Assembly (NCBI RefSeq): GCF_001314995.1
Contig: NZ_CP012938.1
Span: forward strand, 2,666,001 to 2,730,000
Reading direction: 5' to 3'
Length of the DNA stretch: 64,000 nt
Origin: Bacteroides ovatus
Lineage (GTDB): Bacteria > Bacteroidota > Bacteroidia > Bacteroidales > Bacteroidaceae
The notes under the pieces are model-generated. The model did no database searches. It was given only the letters and a program-made list of their open reading frames with translations, and was not told where the DNA came from. The first letter of the stretch is position 1. Each line of letters begins with the position of its first letter. Both the position numbers and the translations under genes were made by a program. Of the stretch, positions 33,291 to 42,341 are shown piece after piece.

Positions 33291-33800
33291 ATGAAGAAAG
33301 TAGAGCGTATATTGATTTATGTATTGGCTATAGGAACAATTATTTGTTTAGGATTATACTTTGCACCCATCAAGATTTACTTAATGCCGATAAATGCATG
33401 GGAACGTCAGATTTGGTCGGGGCCTACTTCCACACAAAAAGAGGAAAACTTTGTAGTCTATAATCATTTATTCAAAAGCAAGCAAACACTCATTGACAGC
33501 ATCATTGCTTTCCATGACCGGACAATCCGATTGGATTCGATAAAAAAATATCCAGACGGCTATTGCCGTAGCTTTTTCAAAAGGAGCACCGTTCTTGATA
33601 AATACTATCGGGAAGAGCCAAATGGCTCGGATATCATATTCGATCATAGGGACAAACAGATTTTGGCAGTTGAATGGCGAATTACAGGAGATACGGTCTG
33701 CGCAAATTTCTTTGGCAAAAATTATAAAGTTCTTATTACAGATACTGCCACAATATCAATATATAGCTTATCCCAATTAGTCAACGAAAAACAGAAATAA
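33291..33800 (+). CDS. Membrane-anchored protein of unknown function
   Basis: This 169-residue protein has one N-terminal membrane segment (ILIYVLAIGTIICLGLYF, residues 7-24) and a soluble domain that would face the periplasm. The domain contains FVVYNHLFKSKQTL and later DIIFDHRDKQILAVEW and VCANFFGKNYKVLIT. I do not recognise the family. It is followed after 11 bases by the lipoprotein at 33812, so the two are probably produced together. Codon use is AT-rich compared with the core genes on either side. Confidence 0.65.
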   Translation: MKKVERILIYVLAIGTIICLGLYFAPIKIYLMPINAWERQIWSGPTSTQKEENFVVYNHLFKSKQTLIDSIIAFHDRTIRLDSIKKYPDGYCRSFFKRSTVLDKYYREEPNGSDIIFDHRDKQILAVEWRITGDTVCANFFGKNYKVLITDTATISIYSLSQLVNEKQK

Positions 33801-33811
33801 AAAACATGACA

Positions 33812-35116
33812 ATGAAAAAACTGAACCTTTTAAGTTTATTGTTCATAGCAAGCACTATTGTGGGTTGCCATAATACAACAACAAAAAACACGACAACTGA
33901 TGCAGGTTCTTCAAACGAAGAAACACAAGAAGCCGTAGAAACAAACAATGAAACGTTAAGGCTTACTACAATGAAATTGACGGATAAAAAATGGCAGGAG
34001 ATAAAGTCCGGGTATGACAAATTAACTAAGGCTCAAAATGAAATCATGGATGGAGAGTATTACGAAGGTAGTCTGTATATAAACTTATCCGGAATAGCAA
34101 CGCCTGATGATGTTTCTTTGGGAGGAATGATTGTATATTATAAATTAAAAGAGCAAAACTATCGTTTTTTACCGGACAATGAGTATGCGGAACGCATTAA
34201 ATATGTTTTCGGGATTGACCTGAACGCCCCTGATGCTTTAGACAAGAAAAAATTAAAAAGTCATGAGAACTACATTGTAGCCCTAAATCCAAACCCTGAT
34301 ATGGACAGCAAAGATAACATACAAGATAAAGAATTCTATCCATATAGAAATCATCTGTATTTTTTCAAAAAGTTCAATATATGTGTTATGCAAATGCCTT
34401 CTGCCCTATTACTGGAGATAGATAAAAATACAGACAAAGATCATATTAACGTTTATAAAAGCGCTTTTGATTATCATTGGAATAATTATATATTAAATGA
34501 CAATAAGGCCAGCCTAGCCTGGTTGGTAAGCAATGGAAAAGAAATGGAAGTGAAAGATTTGCTATTCTGCTTTGGCTATGATAAGGACGCTAAGCTGAAT
34601 AAACTGATACTGGACAGCATCTCCAATAATGCAAATGACAGGTATTCCATTGAAAGTCTGGAGCAGGTCTTTGCAGGAAGAGATTTAAACGGCAAGTTAC
34701 AGATTCATGAGAATTTACTAAAGTTTATACAAGAAAATCCGACCAATGATTATGTCAAAATGCTTGATATATATGGGAATTATTGTTTAGGAGAAAAAAC
34801 GGATTGCAAATTTACAAGAGATGAAAGTTTTAAGATTGCCGCATATATTACTTATTATCTGAAACTGATAGATTTAGAAAACGACAAACGTTCAGGTAGT
34901 GACGAGTATCTTATAATCAATGATATGTTGTTTCGAATAATTGGGGCACTAGAAGATAAAGAAGGAAACCAAAGGGATGATGAAGGAGAGGACTCCAAGT
35001 TTCTAAAAGAGATAATAAAGAATGATTACTATAACCTGCCGAATTTTAAAGAAATGGTATATGGTTTAGTGAACGATTACAGAAATATCGGCTATTCATC
35101 TGAAGCAGTCGACTAA
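33812..35116 (+). CDS. Large lipoprotein of unknown function
   Basis: The ATG at 33812 is used (434 residues). An ATG two codons earlier is equally possible. The signal ends in IVGCHN with Cys19, and a Thr/Asn/Glu-rich linker (residues 20-50) follows. The mature domain is hydrophilic, rich in Asp, Asn and Lys, with segments such as FYPYRNHLYFFKKFNICVM and YCLGEKTDCKFTRDESFKI. No known fold is recognised. It lies in an apparent three-gene unit with the membrane protein before it and the MmcQ-like gene after it. Confidence 0.65.
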   Translation: MKKLNLLSLLFIASTIVGCHNTTTKNTTTDAGSSNEETQEAVETNNETLRLTTMKLTDKKWQEIKSGYDKLTKAQNEIMDGEYYEGSLYINLSGIATPDDVSLGGMIVYYKLKEQNYRFLPDNEYAERIKYVFGIDLNAPDALDKKKLKSHENYIVALNPNPDMDSKDNIQDKEFYPYRNHLYFFKKFNICVMQMPSALLLEIDKNTDKDHINVYKSAFDYHWNNYILNDNKASLAWLVSNGKEMEVKDLLFCFGYDKDAKLNKLILDSISNNANDRYSIESLEQVFAGRDLNGKLQIHENLLKFIQENPTNDYVKMLDIYGNYCLGEKTDCKFTRDESFKIAAYITYYLKLIDLENDKRSGSDEYLIINDMLFRIIGALEDKEGNQRDDEGEDSKFLKEIIKNDYYNLPNFKEMVYGLVNDYRNIGYSSEAVD

Positions 35117-35145
35117 CCTAGTAAATATACCAAAATAAAAACTAA

Positions 35146-35511
35146 ATGAATATCGAAGAATTTAGAGAATATTGCCTGTCTTTTGAGGGAGTCCATGAGA
35201 AGATGCCGTTTCCCAATGTGCCCGACAAATATAGCCGTGACGTTCTATGCTTTTATGTAGCGGACAAATGGTTCTGTTTCGTTAACATTGAGATTTTCGA
35301 TTTTTGTTGTATCAAATGCAACCCTGACGAATCCGGAGAACTGCAAACTGAATATACCGGCATAAGGCCAGGATGGCACATGAACAAGAAATATTGGATC
35401 AGTGTCTATTTCAACCAAGATGTACCTGATGAGAAAATTAAAGAGCTTGTAAGCAACTCCTACGATATTGTAGTTAAAAGTTTGACAAAGAAAGAACGGG
35501 AAATGCTATAA
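35146..35511 (+). CDS. MmcQ/YjbR family protein
   Basis: This 121-residue protein opens MNIEEFREYCLSFEGVHEKM, and FPNVPDKYSRDVLCFYVADK and GWHMNKKYWISVYFNQDVPD follow. This is the MmcQ/YjbR cyanobacterial/CyaY-like fold, a small domain with a positively charged face, sometimes annotated as DNA-binding. The molecular role is unclear. It is 30 bases downstream of the lipoprotein gene and probably co-transcribed. It is also found elsewhere as a stand-alone gene in many bacteria. Confidence 0.85.
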   Translation: MNIEEFREYCLSFEGVHEKMPFPNVPDKYSRDVLCFYVADKWFCFVNIEIFDFCCIKCNPDESGELQTEYTGIRPGWHMNKKYWISVYFNQDVPDEKIKELVSNSYDIVVKSLTKKEREML

Positions 35512-35524
35512 ATAAAGGGAGGAT

Positions 35525-36010
35525 TCAAGAACCTCCTAAACGTAAATCCTGTACTCTGTTGTCTTTCCAAAAAACAGTGAAATTATAATTTACACCACTA
35601 TTCCTGTAAAACACAATCTCCCAACTGTCACTATATAGTACAGCCGGCACGATCGTATAGGGATAAAAATCATTCTGCCAGGATCCGTATATTTTTTCTT
35701 TATGTTTCTGCTGACTTTTGCTGGACAGCATGCTATCTAGTTGTTCTGCCATAGGTACCCAGTTCTGCAATAGCACCTGTAATTCCAATAATTGCCTGGA
35801 GAACGGAGCAGAAGCGTCCCCTTCTATCAAAACAAGAGTTTCTACCGAGTAAAAGGGCAATTGCACTGCACCACTCCAAAGGCAGCATTTATCTCGCCAC
35901 CAATCACAAACCTTACAGGTAAAGATGCCCAAACCTTCCACTTTATACTCTCTCTTAGTTCCAAACAACTCGTTTATCAGTGTCTTGAATACTTTCATTA
36001 CTTTTCCCAT
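35525..36010 (-). CDS. Hypothetical protein, 161 residues
   Basis: The ATG at 36010 (MGKVMKVFKTLINELFGTKR) is preferred over one ten codons earlier because the earlier extension is a poly-lysine stretch. It has no signal peptide, so it is probably cytoplasmic. It contains a Trp/Cys-rich patch (FTCKVCDWWRDKCCLWSGAV), where four cysteines could bind metal, and a late SWEIVFYRNSGVNYNFTVFW strand pair. I do not recognise the family. In its setting among orphan lipoproteins and an RHS-like gene, an immunity role is conceivable but unsupported. Confidence 0.6.
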   Translation of the reverse strand: MGKVMKVFKTLINELFGTKREYKVEGLGIFTCKVCDWWRDKCCLWSGAVQLPFYSVETLVLIEGDASAPFSRQLLELQVLLQNWVPMAEQLDSMLSSKSQQKHKEKIYGSWQNDFYPYTIVPAVLYSDSWEIVFYRNSGVNYNFTVFWKDNRVQDLRLGGS

Positions 36011-36115
36011 CGTTTTCTTTTTTTTAGTATGCACTAACAATGTTACTATGATTTCTGGAATCTTACCGCTTGCTATGTGGGTGTGTTTGTGTGCATATTG
36101 TTCAATTTTAAGCTT

Positions 36116-37168
36116 TTATTCTTTGTAATAAGTAAAGATACGCTCGACATAAGGTTTTAATATACGACCGAGCCCCGTGCCAAAATCAACATAATCTTTG
36201 AAATTCTTTGTTTCAATCCAGTTGCCATTCGCATCACAGCCGTAGTCTTGGAAGTCTTTGTAGAGTATTTCAAATCCTGGCCGCTCGTCAATCGGCCGTC
36301 CTTGTTCATCGTATTTCTCTTGCACGATACTATTACGAACAACGGTTTTCAGTTTACCGTTCGGATAATATTCACGTTTACACCAGGACTCTAACTCTTT
36401 ATTACCTTCATCGCCAATCCTATATTTTTTCACAACGCGGTTACTATCACTGTATTCATAGATGAAATGCGTTTCCGGCCTATCACGACTCAACAAATCA
36501 TACACTTGGGTCTGCGCCAACAAGCCATTTGTATCATACTCATAGACTGTTTTTCCCGATAATTCCCCTATATTATAATATTCCCTCTTCTCTACCAACA
36601 AATCATGTTCGTTATAATCATATTCGGTCATAGCCGGTTTGTCAATCGTGCCGTCAATCTGTTTGGTTCGGATAAGATTTCCCCTGTCGTCATAAGTATT
36701 TATCTCCCCATGGGAATCACTATACACAATTTCCAGCAGTTTCCCGTCAGTATTATACTTACTGACAATCGTACTGTTAGTTTTCGGAAAGCTAAGTGTA
36801 GATGTATGTCCCCAAGTCTCATAGGTATAATCGGTCTTTCGGATAATATTTTCTTGTTTGTCGTACTCGTTGCATTGAGCAAGATTGCCGTCGATATTGA
36901 AATGAAAATGGTAGTGATGTATTCCGTCCTCTTCCCATTTCTCGCCTTTTTTGAATTTCGTCGAAAAGAAAGACGATGTATTTTCCGGACGATAATAATA
37001 GATATCCAACGTTTTGACTTTTCCGTTCAACCCCATCCTGCTTTTGTCATTATTGACAGAATCTATTGTCGGGAGAATGTATTTCAAAGGAGATTGTCGG
37101 CAACCTGCAAATATCGATATAATCAAACTTCCTAAAATAACAACGACTACAACGGCTTTATTTTTCAT
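36116..37168 (-). CDS. Lipoprotein with YD/RHS-like repeats
   Basis: The ATG at 37168 (MKNKAVVVVVILGSLIISIF, lipobox IFAGCRQ with Cys23) gives 350 residues. An earlier ATG lies beyond the predicted transcription start. The mature part holds several Y-x-Y-D/N-x-x-G units: VSKYNTDGKLLEIVYSD, NTYDDRGNLIRTKQ, TEYDYNEHDLLVEKREY, VYEYDTNGLLAQTQVY and YSDSNRVVKKY. This is the RHS/YD repeat style, forming a beta-sheet shell. It lacks a long RHS core and any toxin-like C-terminus. The surface or periplasmic function is unknown. Confidence 0.75.
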   Translation of the reverse strand: MKNKAVVVVVILGSLIISIFAGCRQSPLKYILPTIDSVNNDKSRMGLNGKVKTLDIYYYRPENTSSFFSTKFKKGEKWEEDGIHHYHFHFNIDGNLAQCNEYDKQENIIRKTDYTYETWGHTSTLSFPKTNSTIVSKYNTDGKLLEIVYSDSHGEINTYDDRGNLIRTKQIDGTIDKPAMTEYDYNEHDLLVEKREYYNIGELSGKTVYEYDTNGLLAQTQVYDLLSRDRPETHFIYEYSDSNRVVKKYRIGDEGNKELESWCKREYYPNGKLKTVVRNSIVQEKYDEQGRPIDERPGFEILYKDFQDYGCDANGNWIETKNFKDYVDFGTGLGRILKPYVERIFTYYKE

Positions 37169-37198
37169 GTTTTCTTTGTGTGTTACAATGTTTCGACG

Positions 37199-37206
37199 CA
37201 AAGATA
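37199..37206 (-). promoter_or_regulatory. Promoter -7 element TATCTTTG of the RHS-like lipoprotein
   Basis: A perfect match on the minus strand, 31 bases before the ATG at 37168. Confidence 0.6.
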
Positions 37207-37247
37207 ACAAAACAGAACCAGTTCTAAAATATAACTGACGTAAAAGA

Positions 37248-37706
37248 TTACTTTCGTGTTATTATAATATCATCAAAGCATAGTTCCAATGACTGATTAT
37301 CGGGTTTGTACTCCGTCCAATCTTTCGGATCGCCACTTTCGTTGTCTACCATTAAATGATAATAAGAGAAGCCAGAGTGTGGATCAGGCAAGGTTTGTGC
37401 GAAATTGTTAGGCAAAGTTCCCCGATGGCTTTACAGGTCTGCTTTTAAGTAATCCCTTAAGGTATATTTACTCCAATAGTGAATGGCGCATTCATGTATA
37501 TAAAATAGCCTTGCTTCCAAAGTCTTAGCTTTGGATATGATTTCGGTATGATGACTAAAGCCGATTGAAAGAAAGTCAGACCAGTTAAATTCATCAGCCA
37601 CTGGCTGATGAATTTCTACAAGAAGCAATTTTTCATTCAACACCAAGTCATCAGCCGTTGGCTGATGATTTAAAACCTTATCCCACTCCTCATAAAAAAT
37701 ACGCAT
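37248..37706 (-). pseudogene. DUF1016 N-terminal (YhcG-like) gene remnant with nonsense codon and foreign tail
   Basis: From the ATG at 37706, 91 codons encode a DUF1016 N-terminal-like helical domain (FNWSDFLSIGFSHHTEIISK, ARLFYIHECAIHYWSKYTLR). A TAA then replaces the expected Tyr after LKADL, and the same frame continues SHRGTLPNNFAQTLPDP, the conserved end of that domain. After this the nuclease half is missing. An unrelated tail (HSGFSYYHLMVDNESGDPKD through DDIIITRK) runs to the stop at 37248. YhcG proteins are predicted PD-(D/E)xK nucleases. Two near-perfect palindromes (about 37588-37611 and 37648-37669, word TCATCAGCC) lie within its 5' part. Confidence 0.75.
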
Positions 37707-37858
37707 TATAGTTCGTTTATGGTTTGTAGCTCACCGCTATTCGTTAGCACAGGTATTGTCAACAACTTTAACTCCCCTACCAATCCGATACATTTATAAG
37801 TTCTTAGGAGTAACGATTCGGCAACAATCAAGCTGCATTGATGTTCTGGGATTTGCAT
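37706..37858 (-). CDS. Possible 50-residue protein ahead of the DUF1016 remnant
   Basis: The frame MQIPEHQCSLIVAESLLLRT followed by GLVGELKLLTIPVLTNSG ends with a TAA that overlaps the ATG of the DUF1016 remnant (TAATG), a coupling geometry seen in real operons. It could equally be the tail of another decayed gene, since the whole segment is degraded. No family is recognised. Confidence 0.3.
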   Translation of the reverse strand: MQIPEHQCSLIVAESLLLRTYKCIGLVGELKLLTIPVLTNSGELQTINEL

Positions 37859-37908
37859 ACCGTCAAACAACTCGCATTTTCATAATACGAATTTATAGTA
37901 AACTGTTA

Positions 37909-38376
37909 TCAATTGTTGTTTACCTTATCATCAAACCATTTGTAGTCTATAACCGGATATGTATTATAAACACTATCTATATAGAGACGATTCGATAAAA
38001 TTCTTTCATCTCCATAATATATTGTCCACTTGGCAATATGTTTTTCCTTATCCGACCATTCAAATTTATAATGATTCCCGACTGGGAAGAAATATTCTTC
38101 ATCAGCCAATTCTTGAACACTATTACATGTATCAATAATCGGCATTTCACTATAAGTAATCCAGATTATAGAATCTCCTTTGAGGACTATTTTTTGAGGA
38201 GTTTTAAAATTATCATCTTCTAAATCAGGATAATTATAAACGACATATCCGCTATCCGTCTTTGTCAATTCCATCCACGTTGTTTCATAAACTTTTTTAG
38301 GCGTTTCCTGCTTAGATTGTATAGAGCAAGATATTATGCACACAGCAACTAATAATAACTTTACTATATTCTTCAT
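37909..38376 (-). CDS. Small lipoprotein of unknown function
   Basis: This 155-residue protein starts MKNIVKLLLVAVCIISCSIQ (lipobox Cys17). The mature part is predicted mainly beta, with TTWMELTKTDSGYVVYNYPD, KIVLKGDSIIWITYSEMPI and YKFEWSDKEKHIAKWTIYYG. Alternating aromatic strands of this kind suggest a lipocalin-like or small barrel fold (weak inference). It follows the TPR lipoprotein gene by 16 bases, so the two form an operon. Confidence 0.65.
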   Translation of the reverse strand: MKNIVKLLLVAVCIISCSIQSKQETPKKVYETTWMELTKTDSGYVVYNYPDLEDDNFKTPQKIVLKGDSIIWITYSEMPIIDTCNSVQELADEEYFFPVGNHYKFEWSDKEKHIAKWTIYYGDERILSNRLYIDSVYNTYPVIDYKWFDDKVNNN

Positions 38377-38392
38377 ATTCCTTATTTATAGT

Positions 38393-39088
38393 CTATTTTA
38401 AGAGAATACTATGTTTGTCCAACAACTTTAGATTTTGTTGTGCCTGAATTACATAATCGTCATCGGCTCGCCCTTGCAAAATCACGGTCATGAAGTCATT
38501 ATATGCCTCTTTCTCTTTGCCGGCTTTCCAATAGACATAAGCACGCCAGAAGTAACTGCATACTACTTCATATTTCTGATCAATACAATAATTCAAATCA
38601 CTATATGCTTTATTAATGCTATCCACATACCAATAAGCAATACCTCTTTGCAAACAAATTTCTTCCAGCGCAACATCTTTAGGATCTATTTTATCATAAA
38701 ATATCACTTGGGCGCATCCATACACTTCCTGCTTTATTCTTTCTGCTGCATTAAAGTCGTCAATTGCACTTTGGTAATTGTTCAATTCTAAATTTGCGTT
38801 TCCTCTGTTAAGCCAAGCCATTATATATGTAGAGTCTTGTCTTATAACATAACAATAGTCTTTTATAGCTTCAGAATATTGTTTTAACGCAAACTTATCG
38901 GCTCCTCTGTTTATATAGGCAGGTAGATAAGTCGGGTCATTTTGAATTAATTTATTCCAGACTACAATTGCTTCATGATACTTCTTCTGATTATCAAGAC
39001 TTACTGCTTCATCAAATAATTTGTTTGTCCTAGAACAAGATAGAAACAACAATGCTATTACAATAAATATACACTTATGTCTTTTCAT
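38393..39088 (-). CDS. TPR-repeat lipoprotein
   Basis: This 231-residue protein has a lipobox (LLFLSCSRT, Cys18) followed by at least four tetratricopeptide units: LFDEAVSLDNQKKYHEAIVV, PAYINRGADKFALKQYSEAI, MAWLNRGNANLELNNYQSAI and a later FWRAYVYWKAGKEKEAYNDF. TPR units make protein-protein contacts, here probably in the periplasm. It is first in a unit with the small lipoprotein downstream. The partner is unknown. Confidence 0.8.
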   Translation of the reverse strand: MKRHKCIFIVIALLFLSCSRTNKLFDEAVSLDNQKKYHEAIVVWNKLIQNDPTYLPAYINRGADKFALKQYSEAIKDYCYVIRQDSTYIMAWLNRGNANLELNNYQSAIDDFNAAERIKQEVYGCAQVIFYDKIDPKDVALEEICLQRGIAYWYVDSINKAYSDLNYCIDQKYEVVCSYFWRAYVYWKAGKEKEAYNDFMTVILQGRADDDYVIQAQQNLKLLDKHSILLK

Positions 39089-39134
39089 AATCCGAATTCT
39101 GATTTATATCCATTACGATTCTTTGTCTAATGTC

Positions 39135-40037
39135 TTACGCTTGATTTTTCAATTCATTCTTTCTCTTTTTCCACAACTGCCACGAATTAATAATATTCTG
39201 CCACAACACATACGAACCGGGAGCCACAGAAGACAATGGATTCAAATAAGTATGTGCCATCCAAATAGCCAGAATCGTATTCTTTTGTCCCAACGCCTGC
39301 CCGCCACTGATACGGTCATTATAAATTGAGCCGATTGTCTTCCCCAAAAAGAACTGCAAACAGCAGGCAATCAGTGCTCCGACAGCAATCATGATTTCCG
39401 TAAAACCATCCGCTGGGTCATTGAGCAAGGAATACAATGTCTGCGCTGTTACGATAGCTAAAGACACAGCCCACAAATAAAAAGCAAGTTCATGATAGCC
39501 CAATAACTTCTGATGCACTTTTGGCAAACACTTACTCAACAACCAGGCAGCCAAAAAAGGACAAATCAACAACGGAAATACCTTACCTAAAATAACAAGA
39601 AACGCCTCCCAAAAAGTGACATCAGGATGCACCTCCACCAAAGGAAAAAGAATAGGCACAGCAATAGCCGCACCGATATTTGCTATCAATGTATAAGTAG
39701 TCAGACTGGCTGCACTCCCACCCAACTTGGAAGTAATCACCGCAGCAGCCGTAGCCGTAGGACAAATAATACAAACCATCACTCCCTCTGCTACTATTTT
39801 ATCAAAGCGATAAAGCAACAAATAAGCAGCCAACGCTCCGCCAATCTGAATCAATAACAACCACAAATGGAGAGGTTTAGGCTTCAAATCACGAGGAGAT
39901 ACCTTACAGAAGGTCAATAGCAACATCGTAAAAATAAGATAGGGAGTCAGAAAAGAAAGGCTGATAAACAGCGGATAACCTATAGCACCTACCAGCATAG
40001 CAATAGGTAACGTCCAATTCTTCAAAAACTTAAGCAT
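39135..40037 (-). CDS. BASS-type (bile acid:Na+ symporter family) transporter
   Basis: The ATG at 40037 (MLKFLKNWTLPIAMLVGAIG) gives 300 residues with about nine to ten membrane segments. The frame also allows an upstream start that adds 20 poor residues. The pattern TLPIAMLVGAIGYPLF, then ICPTATAAAVITSKLGGSAA and GGQALGQKNTILAIW, matches the BASS/SBF superfamily, in which the last two regions form the crossover helices that bind sodium. The substrate cannot be deduced. It is divergent from the amidase gene. Confidence 0.8.
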   Translation of the reverse strand: MLKFLKNWTLPIAMLVGAIGYPLFISLSFLTPYLIFTMLLLTFCKVSPRDLKPKPLHLWLLLIQIGGALAAYLLLYRFDKIVAEGVMVCIICPTATAAAVITSKLGGSAASLTTYTLIANIGAAIAVPILFPLVEVHPDVTFWEAFLVILGKVFPLLICPFLAAWLLSKCLPKVHQKLLGYHELAFYLWAVSLAIVTAQTLYSLLNDPADGFTEIMIAVGALIACCLQFFLGKTIGSIYNDRISGGQALGQKNTILAIWMAHTYLNPLSSVAPGSYVLWQNIINSWQLWKKRKNELKNQA

Positions 40038-40155
40038 CGTCGTACATTTTAACTTCGAAGCACAAAGTAACGGAGATTTCAGGAAAAAAGCTACCATTAA
40101 ACCGAAAAAAACACAAAACTTAATGGCAAATAATGAGTTTTCTACAAATTTCTAC

Positions 40156-40163
40156 TACATTTG
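40156..40163 (+). promoter_or_regulatory. Promoter -7 element TACATTTG of the amidase/MCE unit
   Basis: A perfect TAnnTTTG, 15 bases before the amidase ATG at 40179, which excludes the earlier ATG at 40161. Confidence 0.6.
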
Positions 40164-40178
40164 CACCGTATTATAGAT

Positions 40179-41438
40179 ATGAAACTGAATAGACCGTACA
40201 TATTATACATATTCATTTGCCTCTGGCTACTTTTTCTACCCTCATGTACTAACCACTTATGGGGGAAGGATTTTGTAGTAGTTATCGACGCAGGACATGG
40301 CGGACATGATCCGGGCGCCATCGGCAAAATCTCGAAAGAGAAAAATATCAATCTGAACGTTGCCCTGAAAGTGGGAAATCTGATTAAAAGGAATTGCGAC
40401 GACGTCAAAGTGATTTACACTCGTAGCAAAGATGTATTCATCCCTTTAGACCGACGCGCAGAAATCGCGAACAACGCGAAGGCTGATCTCTTCATTTCCA
40501 TTCACACCAACGCACTGGCTAACAACCGTACCGCAAAAGGTGCTTCAACCTGGACACTGGGTTTAGCCAAATCAGACGCTAATCTGGAAGTTGCCAAGCG
40601 AGAGAACTCCGTAATCCTCTACGAAAGTGACTACAAAACAAGATATGCCGGTTTCAACCCGAACTCTGCCGAGTCATATATTATATTTGAATTCATGCAA
40701 GATAAATACATGGAACAGAGTGTACACCTGGCTTCTCTGATGCAGAAACAATTTCGCCAAACTTGTAGAAGGGCAGACCGTGGAGTGCATCAAGCCGGAT
40801 TCCTTGTCTTAAAAGCGAGTGCCATGCCGAGCATTCTGATAGAACTAGGATTTATCTCTACGCCCGAAGAGGAGCGCTATCTGAATTCTGAAGAAGGGGC
40901 CGGCACCATGGCAAAAGGCATCTACCGTGCTTTCTTAAATTATAAGAGAGAACATGAACTGCGCCTAACAGGAGTCAGCAAAACGATCGTCCCAACCGAA
41001 CAGGAAGAAGACAATGCCCCGGCAATTGCCCAAAAGGATACCGAAAGCGTGAACACAGCTCCCCAACAGGAAAAGCTATTGGCCGAAGCAAAAACAAAAC
41101 CTGCCGCGACAGCAAAAACAGCACCGAAACGCCCAATTGTAGTAGAGAGTGCAACCAATGACAGTGAAATTACGTTTAAGATACAGATACTTACTTCTTC
41201 CAAACCTCTCGCCAAAAACGACAAACGGCTGAAAGGACTGAAAGAGGTAGATTATTATAAGGAAGGGGGAATATACAAATATACGTATGGAGCCTCCTCC
41301 GATTATAACAAGGTGTTGCGTACGAAGCGCACCATTACGGCACAATTCAAAGACGCCTTTATCATCGCTTTCCGGAACGGCGAGAAAATGAACGTCAATG
41401 AAGCGATTGCCGAATTCAAAAAAAGAAGAAATAAATAA
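40179..41438 (+). CDS. N-acetylmuramoyl-L-alanine amidase (Amidase_3) with SPOR-like tail
   Basis: The ATG at 40179 gives 419 residues. The signal ends in LFLPSCTN, probably a lipobox (Cys23). The zinc amidase domain has VVIDAGHGGHDPGAIG, ADLFISIHTNAL and the catalytic glutamate region ILIELGFIST, so all the metal and catalytic positions of the family are present. An Ala/Lys/Pro-rich linker (residues about 270-325) leads to a C-terminal SPOR-like domain (FKIQILTSSKPL), which usually targets septal peptidoglycan. It probably splits the cell wall at division. The MCE gene is 9 bases downstream. Confidence 0.92.
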   Translation: MKLNRPYILYIFICLWLLFLPSCTNHLWGKDFVVVIDAGHGGHDPGAIGKISKEKNINLNVALKVGNLIKRNCDDVKVIYTRSKDVFIPLDRRAEIANNAKADLFISIHTNALANNRTAKGASTWTLGLAKSDANLEVAKRENSVILYESDYKTRYAGFNPNSAESYIIFEFMQDKYMEQSVHLASLMQKQFRQTCRRADRGVHQAGFLVLKASAMPSILIELGFISTPEEERYLNSEEGAGTMAKGIYRAFLNYKREHELRLTGVSKTIVPTEQEEDNAPAIAQKDTESVNTAPQQEKLLAEAKTKPAATAKTAPKRPIVVESATNDSEITFKIQILTSSKPLAKNDKRLKGLKEVDYYKEGGIYKYTYGASSDYNKVLRTKRTITAQFKDAFIIAFRNGEKMNVNEAIAEFKKRRNK

Positions 41439-41447
41439 AAAGATAAA

Positions 41448-42341
41448 ATGAAGTACATTACAAAAGAAGTCAGAATAGGTATTGCAGGTATCGTTGCACT
41501 ATGTGTGCTTATATACGGAATTAACTGGCTGAAAGGTATACACATGTTTCAACCTTCCAGCTATTTCTATGCCAAATTTGAAAACGTAAACGGACTCACC
41601 AAATCAAGCCCGGTATTTGCCGACGGTGTTCGTGTAGGTATCGTGCGTGACATCTATTATGATTATGCCAAACCCGGAAATGTAATTGTCGAAGTGGAAC
41701 TGGACACGGAACTGCGGATTCCCAAAGGAAGTAGCGCCGAGCTTGTATCCGAACTTATGGGAGGCGTACGCATGAATATTCTTCTGGCAAACAACCCGCG
41801 CGAAAAATATGCCGTAGGAGATACGATCCCCGGCACACTGAACAACGGAATGATGGAAAGCGCGGCAAAACTGATCCCCAAGGTAGAAGAAATGCTTCCG
41901 AAACTGGATTCTATCCTCATCTCTCTGAACAATATATTAGGAGACAAGAGCATCCCTGCCACCCTGCACTCGATAGAGAAGACAACCGCCAACCTGGCAG
42001 TAGTCAGTTCGCAGGTAAAAGGGCTGATGAGTAATGACATACCTCAACTCACCAGTAAACTGAACACCATCGGAGACAACTTCGTTGTTATCAGCGGAAA
42101 TTTGAAAGAAGTAGACTATGCAGCCACTTTCAAAAAAATAGACGAAACGCTGGCTAACGTAAAAATACTTACAGAAAAATTAAACAGCAAAGATAACACA
42201 ATCGGACTGCTCTTCAACGACCCGACTTTATACAATAATCTGAATGCAACAACTGAAAATGCAGCCAGCTTATTAGAAGACCTGAAAGAGCATCCGAAAC
42301 GGTACGTTCACTTCTCATTATTCGGCAAGAAAGACAAGTAG
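41448..42341 (+). CDS. MCE/MlaD-family lipid-transport protein
   Basis: This 297-residue protein has one N-terminal membrane segment (IGIAGIVALCVLIYGINWL, residues 10-28), then the MCE domain at about 38-115 (FYAKFENVNGLTKSSPVFAD, GVRVGIVRDIYYD, SAELVSELMGGVRMNI). A long helical C-terminus with repeated LDSILISLNNIL-type heptads follows. MlaD-like proteins form periplasmic hexameric rings that move phospholipids between membranes. No MlaE/MlaF genes are adjacent here. Co-transcription with the amidase is likely from the 9-base spacing. Confidence 0.9.
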   Translation: MKYITKEVRIGIAGIVALCVLIYGINWLKGIHMFQPSSYFYAKFENVNGLTKSSPVFADGVRVGIVRDIYYDYAKPGNVIVEVELDTELRIPKGSSAELVSELMGGVRMNILLANNPREKYAVGDTIPGTLNNGMMESAAKLIPKVEEMLPKLDSILISLNNILGDKSIPATLHSIEKTTANLAVVSSQVKGLMSNDIPQLTSKLNTIGDNFVVISGNLKEVDYAATFKKIDETLANVKILTEKLNSKDNTIGLLFNDPTLYNNLNATTENAASLLEDLKEHPKRYVHFSLFGKKDK

